Positions 1-64,000 of a DNA stretch of 64,000 bases are shown here, piece after piece. The notes below the pieces were generated by a model, which saw only the letters and a list, made by a program, of their open reading frames with translations, did no database searches and was not told the DNA's origin. The DNA lies in the NCBI GenBank assembly GCA_017654935.2, contig CM065693.1, positions 58,024,646 to 58,088,645 of the forward strand. The letters run 5' to 3'. This stretch comes from Phymorhynchus buccinoides. Taxonomy: Eukaryota; Mollusca; Gastropoda; Neogastropoda; Raphitomidae. The stretch's first letter is position 1. The number at the start of each line of letters is the position of its first letter. The translations under genes and the position numbers were made by a program.

Positions 1-43
1 CAATATGCCTGTCTATACAACAAAATCTTTTTAAAATATATGG

Positions 44-252
44 TATTTGGAACTTTATAGTCACAGAGGCGTCTCAGTGAAATCGCTCCCACCTGGAGGG
101 TGCGTCGCAGCCAGAGGCGTGCCACCTTTTTTTTTTATTTGCATGAGATTTTTGTGTGACTGATCAGGAAGAGGAAGGGGGGGGGGTAAATTTTGACCAA
201 ATAACTTTTTCGTGTTGCCAATGAGTTTAATGTGTGCTAAGTGCATGGGCAC

Positions 253-286
<34 letters not shown>

Positions 287-401
287 TCCACGTTCAGACC
301 ATAAGGCCTAGTGCAAAGTGAGGAAAAATCCCCTGTACCCAGGTTCGAATTCGGGTTTATTGAGCACGAGGCGAACGCGTTACCTCTGTGCCACTCTACA
401 C
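44..401 (-). mobile_element. tRNA-derived SINE A, full-length copy 1
   Basis: The head on the reverse strand has an A-box-like AGTGGCACAGAGG and B box GTTCGAACC at about 340-400. Its body (gacctcggtttat, aagactccacgttcagacc, gcgtctc..actataaag) matches the copies at 7745 and 43870. Confidence 0.85.
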
Positions 402-580
402 AATACTCTTCTTTTTAAAAAATGAAATATCACTTTTATCTCCCTTCTGGCACAGAAAACAATTGAATTTTATAACCTAATTTTTTCTAAACTTCATCTA
501 CACCCTTTTACAGTTTCATTATTTTGTAAAACAATCGAAACCTTTTCCCCCCAATTTCATCAAATGATGTTGTTTCTGTG

Positions 581-1950
581 AAATGACCACAATGTGTCTG
601 CATAGCATCTGGAGACGATCGTCCATAAACAACCAACCATGATACCTCATGTCAGTAATCAGTCGTAATGACCAATGTGTCTGCATAGCATCTGGAGACG
701 ATCGATCGTCCATAAACAACCAACCATGATACCTCATGTCAGTAATCAGTCGTAATGACCAATGTGTCTGCATAGCATCTGGAGACGATCGATCGTCCAT
801 AAACAACCAACCATGATACCTCATGTCAGTAATCAGTCGTAATGACCAATGTGTCTGCATAGCATCTGGAGACGACCGGTCATAAACAACCAACCATGAT
901 ACCTCATGTCAGTAATCAGTCGTAATGACCAATGTGTCTGCATAGCATCTGGAGACGACCGGTCATAAACAACCAACCATGATACCTCATGTCGGTAATC
1001 AGTCGTAATGACCACAATGTGTCTGCATAGCATCTGGAGACGACCGGTCATAAACAACCAACCATGATACCTCATGTCGGTAATCAGTCGTAATGACCAC
1101 AATGTGTCTGCATAGCATCTGGAGACGATCGTCCATAAACAACCAACCATGATACCTCATGTCAGTAATCAGTCGTAATGACCAATGTGTCTGCATAGCA
1201 TCTGGAGACGATCGATCGTCCATAAACAACCAACCATGATACCTCATGTCAGTAATCAGTCGTAATGACCAATGTGTCTGCATAGCATCTGGAGACGATC
1301 GATCGTCCATAAACAACCAACCATGATACCTCATGTCAGTAATCAGTCGTAATGACCACAATGTGTCTGCATAGCATCTGGAGACGATCGTCCATAAACA
1401 ACCAACCATGATACCTCATGTCAGTAATCAGTCGTAATGACCAATGTGTCTGCATAGCATCTGGAGACGATCGATCGTCCATAAACAACCAACCATGATA
1501 CCTCATGTCAGTAATCAGTCGTAATGACCAATGTGTCTGCATAGCATCTGGAGACGATCGATCGTCCATAAACAACCAACCATGATACCTCATGTCAGTA
1601 ATCAGTCGTAATGACCAATGTGTCTGCATAGCATCTGGAGACGATCGATCGTCCATAAACAACCAACCATGATACCTCATGTCGAATCAGTCGTAATGAC
1701 CAATGTGTCTGCATAGCATCTGGAGACGACCGGTCATAAACAACCAACCATGATACCTCATGTCAGTAATCAGTCGTAATGACCAATGTGTCTGCATAGC
1801 ATCTGGAGACGATCGATCGTCCATAAACAACCAACCATGATACCTCATGTCAGTAATCAGTCGTAATGACCAATGTGTCTGCATAGCATCTGGAGACGAT
1901 CGATCATAAACAACCAACCATGATACCTCATGTCAGTAATCAGTCGTAAA
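581..1950. repeat. ~84-bp minisatellite, ~16 copies
   Basis: Unit: catgatacctcatgtcagta, atcagtcgtaatgaccaatg, tgtctgcatagcatctggag, acgatcgatcgtccataaac, aacc. Variants are gaccggtcataa and gaccacaatg. Confidence 0.97.
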
Positions 1951-1975
1951 TGTCCATGATTATGTGACCCAGAAA

Positions 1976-2195
1976 CAGACCTGTTTACTCTACTCTTTTC
2001 GAGTAGTATTCTACTCAGTTTGGACCTCCACTACTCTTCAAAACTGGAAATAATGCTCTTTAATTCTTGATTACTACTCATTTTCAGTGAACATTATTTG
2101 ATGGTTTAATGAATAAAGCTACCCATTTTGCACCCAAACTACTCATTTCAGCTATCCAGACAACTCAAGACTTGTGTAGGGGGTAAACAGGTCTG
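1976..2195. mobile_element. MITE with CAGACCTGTTTAC terminal inverted repeats
   Basis: Starts cagacctgtttactctactc and ends gggtaaacaggtctg, the inverted complement. The interior is non-coding, AT-rich and rich in ctactc/gagtag. An inverted copy with a nested insertion lies at 27904-28295. Confidence 0.8.
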
Positions 2196-2536
2196 CAGAA
2201 AGGGACATTAAGTGTCAATCTGACCATTCTGAGAAAATTGTACATTTGACAACTTCAAACAATTCTCTTTCTATGATACTATCTTTTTTCTGTTCCAGAG
2301 TTATGAGCACTTAAGTTGGTATGGTGAGCGTCAGGCATTTTGAGAAAACAGTCTAAAGTCTAGCCTGGCTGAAGAAAATGCATTGACCTACTCGTTTTAA
2401 AACACTTTTAAGACCATTTAGAGACCACATTAAAGATTATCCTTTATAAATATGGAAAATAAGATGTTGGAGAACATGAAAATACCCATAGCTCAAAACT
2501 GACCCCCCAAATGAGATTTTTGACTTTGCAAGCCTG

Positions 2537-2972
2537 TTGTGAGAAACTAGCCCAGCAACTTAATGTCCCTTTCGTGGTGCTGGGTCACATATAACAGTGA
2601 GAAACTAGCCCAGCAACTTAATGTCCCTTTCGTGGTGCTGGGTCACATATAACAGTGAGAAACTAGCCCAGCCACTTAATGTCCCTTTCGTGGTGCCGGG
2701 TCACATATAACAGTGAGAAACTAGCCCAGCGACTTAATGTCCCTTTCGTGGTGCTGGGTCACATATATATATATATATAACAGTGAGAAACTAGCCCAGC
2801 GACTTAATGTCCCTTTCGTGGTGCTGGGTCACATATATATATATATAACAGTGAGAAACTAGCCCAGCGACTTAATGTCCCTTTCGTGGTGCTGGGTCAC
2901 ATATATATATATATAACAGTGAGAAACTAGCCCAGCGACTTAATGTCCCTTTCGTGGTGCTGGGTCACATAT
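2537..2972. repeat. ~60-bp minisatellite, 7 copies, with expanding (AT)n spacer
   Basis: gagaaactagcccagcgact taatgtccctttcgtggtgc tgggtcacatataacagt. The last three units have (AT)6-9 in the spacer. Confidence 0.95.
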
Positions 2973-3162
2973 TACAAGAGCAGTCTAGAAAACATCTCTG
3001 CATTGCAGACCAAAGGGACGAATACTCCTCCTCTCAAATGGTCTTCACTATGTTACACCATGATGTCCACCATAACCCCTTCCATGCATGACTGGTGTAC
3101 TCCATGCACACACAGAGTCCTCCAGCATTACGCCGGTGTAATAGAGTACATAGTAGATTCAT

Positions 3163-3297
3163 ACCGTATGTTTCGGACTATAAGGCGCATCACCCAAATT
3201 TCAGATTGTGATTATATTTTCTTACTGTTTTGTTCGTCATATCATAAGGCGGAGCAGTTTGAATCTGGGAAAAAAGTATAGTCCAAATAACACGGTA
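3163..3297. mobile_element. GGCGCACC MITE, diverged
   Basis: accgtatgtttcggactata ... gtatagtccaaataacacggta. Same terminal inverted repeats and an ataaggcg interior. Confidence 0.75.
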
Positions 3298-3649
3298 CTC
3301 ATCAGAGACAGTTTTCCATCAGCTTAGCTTACAGAGTCCAATCAAATTAGGTACTCAAAGAACAAGAATCAACAGTGGCTAAAAAATGTGTTATCTGTGA
3401 TCTGTTAGTAAATAAAACTGAGAGCCCAGTAAAGTAATACTTGGTACTGAACAGAGAGCAATTACACAATTACACAGTATTACAATCATAGCCCAGTCGA
3501 CAACCAAGGCCATGTCAGGGCTGTCACCACGTTAAATCATACCACAGTTACCTTTTTCTTATCCAACTCTTTATTTATTTAAATATGATTTTGATCCTCA
3601 ACAAAGCGGAAACTAGTTAAACTGAAAATCCACATCCAACGGCACGGCA

Positions 3650-3995
3650 GTTTTGTTGTTGCCGTCCGAGGTTCCGTCACGAAACCCCAAGTTTTGTTGT
3701 TGCCGTCCGAGGTTCCGTCACGAAACCCCAAGTTTTGTTGTTGTTGCCGTCCGAGGTTCCATCACGAAACACAAGTTTTGTTGTTGCCGTCCAAGGTTCC
3801 GTCACGAAACCCCAAGTTTTGTTGCTGTTGCCGTCCGAGGTTCCGTCACGAAACACCAAGTTTTGTTATTGCCGTCCGAGGTTCCGTCACGAAACCCCAA
3901 GTTTTGTTGTTGTTGCCGTCCGAGGTTCCGTCACGAAACCCCAAGTTTTGTTGTTGTTGCCGTCCGAGGTTCCGTCACGAAACCCCAAGTGTTGA
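3650..3995. repeat. 40-44-bp minisatellite, ~8 copies
   Basis: gttttgttgttgccgtccga ggttccgtcacgaaacccca a, with variable (GTT)n. Confidence 0.95.
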
Positions 3996-4263
3996 ATCCA
4001 TCCAGCTGAAACGGCATGGGGCCTTTTCTGTTTGAAAGAGATGGTGCCCTACCTATCCAAACACGACCTTGACCGAAATCCCCCCCCCCCCCCCCCCCCC
4101 TTTCCATAGCTGACCGTCATTTTCTTTCTCAGATTTCATGGTGCCGTCCCTATATCGTGGACGGCAATGGCAGAATTCGCTACATGCTCCGAAAACTCCT
4201 GCCGTGCCGGTGACTTGCCGTTTCGTGCCTTACGGATTCAAGCAGTAGAAATTTAGTTTGAGC

Positions 4264-5520
4264 GATTAACGCATCATTTTACCTTTGTCGTTGCTGTGTC
4301 AGGGCCAGTGGATGTGGAGCGATTAACGCATCATTTTACCTTTGTCGTTGCTGTGTCAGGGCCAGTGGATGTGGAGCGATTAACGCATCATTTTACCTTT
4401 GTCGTTGCTGTGTCAGGGCCAGTGGATGTGGAGCGATTAACGCATCATTTTACCTTTGTCGTTGCTGTGTCAGGGCCAGTGGATGTGGAGCGATTAACGC
4501 ATCATTTTGCCTTTGTCGTTGCTGTGTCAGGGCCAGTGGATGTGGAGCGATTAACGCATCATTTTACCTTTGTCGTTGCTGTGTCAGGGCCAGTGGATGT
4601 GGAGCGATTAACGCATCATTTTGCCTTTGTCGTTGCTGTGTCAGGGCCAGTGGATGTGGAGCGATTAACGCATCATTTTACCTTTGTCGTTGCTGTGTCA
4701 GGGCCAGTGGATGTGGAGCGATTAACGCATCATTTTTGCCTTTGTCGTTGCTGTGTCAGGGCCAGTGGATGTGGAGCGATTAACGCATCATTTTGCCTTT
4801 GTCGTTGCTGTGTCAGGGCCAGTGGATGTGGAGCGATTAACGCATCATTTTTGCCTTTGTCGTTGCTGTGTCAGGGCCAGTGGATGTGGAGCGATTAACG
4901 CATCATTTTACCTTTGTCGTTGCTGTGTCAGGGCCAGTGGATGTGGAGCGATTAACGCATCATTTTACCTTTGTCGTTGCTGTGTCAGGGCCAGTGGATG
5001 TGGAGCGATTAACGCATCATTTTTGCCTTTGTCGTTGCTGTGTCAGGGCCAGTGGATGTGGAGCGATTAACGCATCATTTTACCTTTGTCGTTGCTGTGT
5101 CAGGGCCAGTGGATGTGGAGCGATTAACGCATCATTTTTGCCTTTGTCGTTGCTGTGTCAGGGCCAGTGGATGTGGAGCGATTAACGCATCATTTTACCT
5201 TTGTCGTTGCTGTGTCAGGGCCAGTGGATGTGGAGCGATTAACGCATCATTTTGCCTTTGTCGTTGCTGTGTCAGGGCCAGTGGATGTGGAGCGATTAAC
5301 GCATCATTTTTGCCTTTGTCGTTGCTGTGTCAGGGCCAGTGGATGTGGAGCGATTAACGCATCATTTTGCCTTTGTCGTTGCTGTGTCAGGGCCAGTGGA
5401 TGTGGAGCGATTAACGCATCATTTTTGCCTTTGTCGTTGCTGTGTCAGGGCCAGTGGATGTGGAGCGATTAACGCATCATTTTTCCTTTGTCGTTGCTGT
5501 GTCAGGGCCAGTGGATGTGG
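4264..5520. repeat. 57/58-bp minisatellite, ~22 copies
   Basis: gtcgttgctgtgtcagggcc agtggatgtggagcgattaa cgcatcattttacctt. Units differ by one T in the run, which is why reading frames through it keep changing. Confidence 0.97.
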
Positions 5521-5983
5521 ATTTCCAGCTTTAATGGCTTCCTGCAGTAGTTTTGAAATCACAGTCGCTTCAACAGCACAGGCTACAGTCAGAGAGAACA
5601 GGGAAACACGCATGAACGCACACACGCATAACCTGAGATCACAGACATCTAAGGACTGCGCTGCCATGGGGCTTTATACTACGTCTTGGCGACACAAAAG
5701 GGCGGTCATTTTCGGACTGACTTGACCATGCCACCTAGCGACGAGTCAGGGGCAGATCATTTTCTGTGGCTATATGCTACCAGTTCCTGACAGGCAAGGG
5801 CAATAATCTTAAGTAGGTGGCATTCGCATCTCTGTGCACGAGACGGGGCGGAGAATGTTCAGTATAAAGCCTCACTGACGCAATCTTGCTTGCAACAATG
5901 TAACTTCCTATTGTTCCTAGAGCAAAACAAAAAAGAAAAGAACAATCCAAGATCAAATCAACTTTGCAAAAAGAAAATGAGTT

Positions 5984-6200
5984 GGGTTATAACAATATTC
6001 AAGTCTTTCCAATTGCTCCCAGAGCAAAGAACAATCTTCAATCATCAAACCAACTTCTTTGTAAAACAACATCAGCAGAGATCTTTCACAGTTGGGTTAT
6101 AACAATATTCAAGTCTTTCCAATTGCTCCCAGAGCAAAGAACAATCTTCAATCATCAAACCAACTTCTTTGTAAAACAACATCAGCAGAGATCTATCACA
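5984..6200. repeat. Two-copy ~108-bp tandem duplication
   Basis: gttgggttataacaatattc..catcagcagagatct occurs at 5984 and again at 6090, near-identical. Confidence 0.9.
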
Positions 6201-6689
6201 AATGGGTTAGAATTGTATTGAAGTCCTTATAATCAAATAAGAGACTTTTAAGTCTGGAATGTTGTGAAACAGGAAAGAACATGGCAAAGTTCAACTTTAA
6301 AGGCATCCACAATAAATCATTAGACGAATCGTGATTAGACATTTCTACCAATATTCTAAACACACACACACACAAAGAACCCTGGTACTGTGTCAACAAT
6401 TTGTACTCAATTTCAACAAAAGAATCCACCAATTCAAAATTTGGAGAGAAAAACAAGCACACACACACAAAGAAAAAAAAGAATAAACTTCAGACACAAA
6501 AAGTTCTACATCAAAAACTTGCTTAAATGCGGCTAGAATGACGACACTATGACGAAACAAAGTAAGTACTTGTCATCAGTATGTGGCATAGTATACTGGC
6601 TGGATTGGTACTAGTTCTATCAATTAAACAAACACCCTCAACAAAACAGTACTACATTACTGACAACATTTCCTCTCAGCCTAACAAGA

Positions 6690-7500
6690 TATTTCTTAAC
6701 AGCCCGACAAAGTTTCCACCTGACAAGAGATTTCCTGACAGTCTAACAAAGTTTCCACCTGACAAGAGATTTCCTGACAGTCTAACAAAGTTTCCACCTG
6801 ACAAGAGATTTCCCGACAGCCTAACAAAGTTTCCACCTGACAAGAGATTTCCCGACAGCCTAACAAAGTTTCCACCAGACAAGAGATTTCCCGACAGTCT
6901 AACAAAGTTTCCACCTGACAAGAGATTTCCCGACAGTCTAACAAAGTTTCCACCTGACAAGAGATTTCCCGACAGCCTGACAAAGTTTCCACCAGACAAG
7001 AGATTTCCCGACAGTCTAACAAAGTTTCCACCTGACAAGAGATTTCCCGACAGTCTAACAAAGTTTCCACCTGACAAGAGATTTCCAGACAGTCTAACAA
7101 AGTTTCCACCTGACAAAAGATTTCCAGACAGCCTGATAAAGTTACCTGACAGCCTGACAAAGGTTTCACGATAACCTGAAAAAGTTTCCCGACAGCCCGA
7201 CAAAGATTCCTGACAGCCTGACAGTTTCCCGACAGCCTGACAAAGTTTCCTGACAGCCTGATAAAGTTTCCCAACAGCCTGACGTTTCCTGACAAAGTTT
7301 CCCCGACAGCCTGACAAAGCTTCCCGACAACCTGACAAAGTTTCCCCGACAAAGATTACCGACAACCTGACAAAGTTTCCCGACAACGTAACAAAGTTTC
7401 CCCGACAACCTGACAAAGTTTCCTGACAGCCTGACAAAGCTTCCCCGACAACCTGACAAAAGTTTCCTGACAGCCTGACAGCGTTTCCTGACAGCCTGAT
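6690..7500. repeat. 39-bp minisatellite grading into a degenerate 13-26-bp array
   Basis: About 12 units of acaaagtttccacctgacaa gagatttcccgacagtcta, then irregular ccgacagcctgacaaagttt repeats. Confidence 0.95.
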
Positions 7501-7744
7501 TGACTGCTGCTGGTTTTGTCCTGTTGTGTTTCTACGACCCTTCAGGGAGCACTGGGGCTGGGGCAATATATTCAACAGACCTGAATATTCAACTCTTTTG
7601 GTATGGAGAATAAAGCATAGCATTTTCTGGATGAAGCAGCATAGATATCTCCCCCAACGGCAAGCGGCTAATATTACACTGTCCCCAAGTACCTTTGGCC
7701 TTTCACAAAGAAATCATTGAAATTTCACTGAAATGTTAAGTATT

Positions 7745-7961
7745 ATTAGGTACTTTATAGTCACAGAGGCGTCTCTGTGAAATTCGGGTTGCTCCCACCT
7801 GGAGAGCGCGTCGCAGCCAGAGGCGCGCCACCCAATCTTTTTTTTTTTTTTGCATGCGATTTCTGCCACTGATGAGGGAGGGGGGGGGGGGTAAATTTTT
7901 ACCAAATGACAACTTTTTCGTTGCCACTGGGTTTAGCGTATGCTAAGTGCATGGGCACACG

Positions 7962-7992
<31 letters not shown>

Positions 7993-8054
7993 TCCACGTT
8001 CAGACCGTTAAGGCCTAGTGCAGAATGAGAGGAAAAAATCCCCTGTACCCAGGG
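7745..8054 (-). mobile_element. SINE A, copy 2 lacking the tRNA head
   Basis: Same body and tail as copy 1 but ends at cccctgtacccagg. The tRNA promoter region is replaced by ggaacgaagcgtaacgaagc, so it looks 5'-truncated. Confidence 0.85.
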
Positions 8055-8059
8055 GAACG

Positions 8060-10140
8060 AAGCGTAACGAAGCTTTTTTTTATATTACATTTTGTGCTCC
8101 CTATAGAGCATAGTTTTCAAGACACGCAGCTATTTTCATTTAAAGCGCTGAAATGTTCATATTCAAAATCCCATGGTTTTAATATTGGTTGCATGTCTCT
8201 GCAGATCCAAACAAAACATTACTACAGTGCATAGAAAACAAATGACAGGGCTCTAGTCTTCTTCAATGTTCTTTGGTACCACGAAACGGAAAGATCAAAA
8301 CAAAACAAAACTGTTCAATGAATATGAAAAACAAAAGGGTTTGAGAAGGGGGGGGGGAGAGAAATGACTAGACAGTAAGACAGTAAACAGTCTATCAACA
8401 GATCTAAAATTTAAAAAAAGCCTGATCAATTCCTCGGTTTTAAACTCCCATGGCATTCTTACAGAAAAAAATGAGATAAAAGAGACAGAGCTTTGCGCTT
8501 GAAAACAATTAAAATATAAAGGAGAAGAAAAAATTGTGTAAGAATTAAAATGTCAAAAAGCAATACTTTGTAGCAAAGCAAATGATTAATAATCAAGATA
8601 ATTTCAGACTAATCCAGTTGATATACACACACAAAAAAAGAAGTGAAACCGCACATTTAAGATCTTAAAAAAAAGGAGAAGAAATTCCCCAACTCTTCAC
8701 ATCAACACAACAGCCGCCATTCATTGGACGATTGTTGATCCAACCTGTATGGTTTGTGTCTGGACCTCAATATGTTCCTTTGGGTCAAAGTAATCAAAGT
8801 GAATATCCACAGGATAAAGGAGAACATACATTGATTGAATATCATAGGCCAACCATAAACAACGCATTAGAAGTATGATGGAGAGAACATTAATAGGCAT
8901 AACTGTTAACGAGAACAAAAATCACCTGTATTTAAAAAGGGATCCACAATACTATGACGTTCGTAGGTCTAGGAAACTACTGCCTTTCAAACAGTGAAAA
9001 ATGACCAAACTATATAAACCAAATTCTAATCAGTCAAGAGACAAAAGCAAAAACCATAATGAAGGGAATAAAGTTTACCAACTGCACCTCAGACTCTGGG
9101 AATACGCTGTTTTGCATAGCCCTTGATTTAATAGGACAGCGGAAAAAAAAAAAATAACCGTTACATTTACATAACTGAAAATTGACATGCTTTAAAGCGT
9201 AAGCAGTCATGTCAAACCTAAGAATCGACTAAATAAAGCAAAAAATAAATGGAGCACAAAAACCATTACATCAAAATCTATCCTACTAGCATAATATTGT
9301 GCCTCCTATTCGTCAGATACATGATGAAATCAAACTTGTCATACATTGAGAGAAGCGCATTCATTGCCAAACAAACAGCCACAGTACAAAACGGGTACAT
9401 AGGGAGCACATGATGTTATAAATATATAGAGGAAAAAATACAAGATCACAAGCTATAAACAATTGACCATTATGGTATATGTGCATATACTGTTAAGAGT
9501 AAAAAAACAAACCATTTACATCCGTTTCTAAGTTTGTACAGTTTTAACAAAATATACAAATGAACTGGTATTACTACGTGTGCATAGCAGTTTACAGTTG
9601 GGAGCAACGTGTCAATATTCTGCAAAGGATAACAACAGACTGAGCCATTCAGTGCTCAACAACAAAACAATAACAAATATGAGGATATATACCGCATGAA
9701 AAGTGGATGGTTATCATGTATATTATATGCATTTGTGGATCGAAGATGACACAGAAAATATTTCTCTTGCATGGCATCAGATCTATGTTCATTTACCAAT
9801 TTACACACCCTTCCATATACACTGTTGTGTCATAATTAAACGAAACAAAAAAACAACGAATTTACTTTAAATTCTTACCATGTATGCCAGTCTTAACACA
9901 TGCACTCATGCACACACACACATGCATGCATACATTCTCTCTCTCTCTCTCTCAAAAGAAAGCAAACATAAAATTAATCACTGTGCATACTAACCCATCA
10001 TTGTTAATCAGGCAAATTTCTCTACGGTTTTGTGTGTGTGCATACCACATTCATCATTTGAAAACAAAACCCCACAAACAACCTTCCTACACTTTAGTAG
10101 CTGCTGATGTCATAACAGAGGTGACGTGTCAGTGATTGAG
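8060..10140. other. AT-rich flank, no gene recognised
   Basis: Poly-A and low-complexity runs, CATGCA/CT microsatellite at 9895-9955. No ORF has a recognisable domain. It may include the distal 3' UTR of the myosin, but no convincing polyadenylation site could be fixed. Confidence 0.5.
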
Positions 10141-11412
10141 GGTTGTTCTATCGGCGCACGTTAAAGCACACACAGGCAACATGCACACACAGAGGGGTCA
10201 GGGTTCATGGTCACATCTTCTGGACGTAGTTAGCGGGGAACAGTCACACACAGAGGGGTCAGGGTTCATGGTCACATCTTCTGGACGTAGTTAGCGGGGA
10301 ACAGTCACACACAGAGGGGTCAGGGTTCAAGGTCACATCTTCTGGACGTAGTTAGCGGGGAACAGTCACACACAGAGGGGTCAGGGTTCAAGGTCACATC
10401 TTCTGGACGTAGTTAGCGGGGAACAGTCACACACAGAGGGGTCAGGGTTCAAGGTCACATCTTCTGGACGTAGTTAGCGGGGAACAGTCACACACAGAGG
10501 GGTCAGGGTTCATGGTCACATCTTCTGGACGTAGTTAGCGGGGAACAGTCACACACAGAGGGGTCAGGGTTCAAGGTCACATCTTCTGGACGTAGTTAGC
10601 GGGGAACAGTCACACACAGAGGGGTCAGGGTTCATGGTCACATCTTCTGGACGTAGTTAGCGGGGAACAGTCACACACAGAGGGGTCAGGGTTCAAGGTC
10701 ACATCTTCTGGACGTAGTTAGCGGGGAACAGTCACACACAGAGGGGTCAGGGTTCAAGGTCACATCTTCTGGACGTAGTTAGCGGGGAACAGTCACACAC
10801 AGAGGGGTCAGGGTTCAAGGTCACATCTTCTGGACGTAGTTAGCGGGGAACAGTCACACACAGAGGGGTCAGGGTTCATGGTCACATCTTCTGGACGTAG
10901 TTAGCGGGGAACAGTCACACACAGAGGGGTCAGGGTTCAAGGTCACATCTTCTGGACGTAGTTAGCGGGGAACAGTCACACACAGAGGGGTCAGGGTTCA
11001 AGGTCACATCTTCTGGACGTAGTTAGCGGCGAACAGTCACACACAGAGGGGTCAGGGTTCAAGGTCACATCTTCTGGACGTAGTTAGCGGCGAACAGTCA
11101 CACACAGAGGGGTCAGGGTTCACATCTTCTGGACGTAGTTAGCGGGGAACAGTCACACACAGAGGGGTCAGGGTTCAAGGTCACATCTTCTGGACGTAGT
11201 TAGCGGGGAACAGTCACACACAGAGGGGTCAGGGTTCAAGGTCACATCTTCTGGACGTAGTTAGCGGCGAACAGTCACACACAGAGGGGTCAGGGTTCAC
11301 ATCTTCTGGACGTAGTTAGCGGGGAACAGTCACACACAGAGGGGTCAGGGTTCACATCTTCTGGACGTAGTTAGCGGGGAACAGTCACACACAGAGGGGT
11401 CAGGGTTCAAGG

Positions 11413-63660
<52,248 letters not shown>

Positions 63661-64000
63661 CTGCAACACACAGCAAACATTGCAACACACAGCAAACACT
63701 GCAAAGGACTGCAACACAGAGCAAACACTGTAAAAGACTGCAACACAGAGCAAACACTGCAACACAGACCAAAGAACTGCAACACAGAGCAAACACTGCA
63801 GGACTGCAACACAGAGCAAACACTGCAACACAGAGCAAACACTGCAACACAGACCAAAGAACTGCAACACAGAGCAAACACTGCAACACAGAGCAAACAC
63901 TGCAACACAGAGCAAACACTGCAACACAGAGCAAACACTGCAACACAGACCAAAGAACTGCAACACAGAGCAAACACTGCAGGACTGCAACACAGAGCAA
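63661..64000. repeat. ~19-bp minisatellite abutting the exon 1 acceptor
   Basis: Irregular units of caacacagagcaaacactg with longer 'accaaagaactg' and 'aggactg' variants, running off the window edge. Several units contain the gttgcag-type acceptor motif on the minus strand. Confidence 0.93.

Noticed and set aside
581..1950. CRISPR-like direct repeats
   Set aside because: Units are contiguous without unique spacers and the genome is eukaryotic; ordinary minisatellites.
5890..6221. Small Gln/Phe-rich ORFs
   Set aside because: They lie over a two-copy duplication with no domain, splice or conservation signal.
6581..7623. KFPPDKRFPDSLT repeat ORFs on both strands
   Set aside because: 39-bp period keeps frames open on both strands; no other gene evidence.

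Overview
This is eukaryotic (metazoan) genomic DNA. It has short exons, 0.4-10 kb introns with GT..AG borders, tRNA-derived SINEs, MITEs and non-LTR retrotransposon scraps. Dense micro/minisatellites and the 'gcgctttgag...gccatataaatg...(ATT)n' tail type suggest a lophotrochozoan, probably a mollusc. That assignment is an inference and the species is not identifiable here.

One gene is supported, on the minus strand across most of the window: a long-tailed class I myosin, co-orthologous to vertebrate MYO1E/MYO1F. Eighteen coding exons were traced from 63660 down to a stop codon at 11413-11415. In order they encode the back half of the motor (switch-II/relay, 50-kDa lower domain, converter), the IQ neck, the TH1 membrane-binding domain, a Pro/Arg-rich TH2 region and a C-terminal SH3 domain. 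The start codon, P-loop and switch I lie beyond 64000. All junctions join in phase except the fourth exon, which carries one extra base. One intron appears to be GC-AG.

Layout: 1-10.1 kb is downstream flank with a SINE, MITEs, eight or so minisatellites and unassigned AT-rich DNA. 10.1-11.5 kb is the last exon and its amplified end. 11.5-24 kb holds the two introns around the SH3/TH2 exons, with partial SH3-exon copies, a retrotransposon-derived minisatellite and many other arrays. 24-36.8 kb holds TH2 and TH1 exons, a MITE whose interior has been amplified, and long GA, CA and CATGAACACA tracts. 38-41.5 kb is the IQ exon plus about 51 copies of its 3' half and splice donor. 44-52.5 kb holds converter and lower-motor exons, five of which have partial tandem copies. 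52.9-62 kb is two giant minisatellites (37 bp x ~113 and 47 bp x ~100) on either side of the switch-II exon. 62-64 kb holds a retrotransposon fragment and the first exon seen.

The most unusual signal is that tandem arrays repeatedly start inside exons and carry the splice site, or the stop codon, with them: eight of eighteen exons have extra partial copies of one end. Some breakpoints fall at short homologies with nearby transposon tips. Either the gene is a hotspot of microhomology-driven local amplification that multiplies splice sites, or part of this is assembly artefact; read-level evidence would decide.
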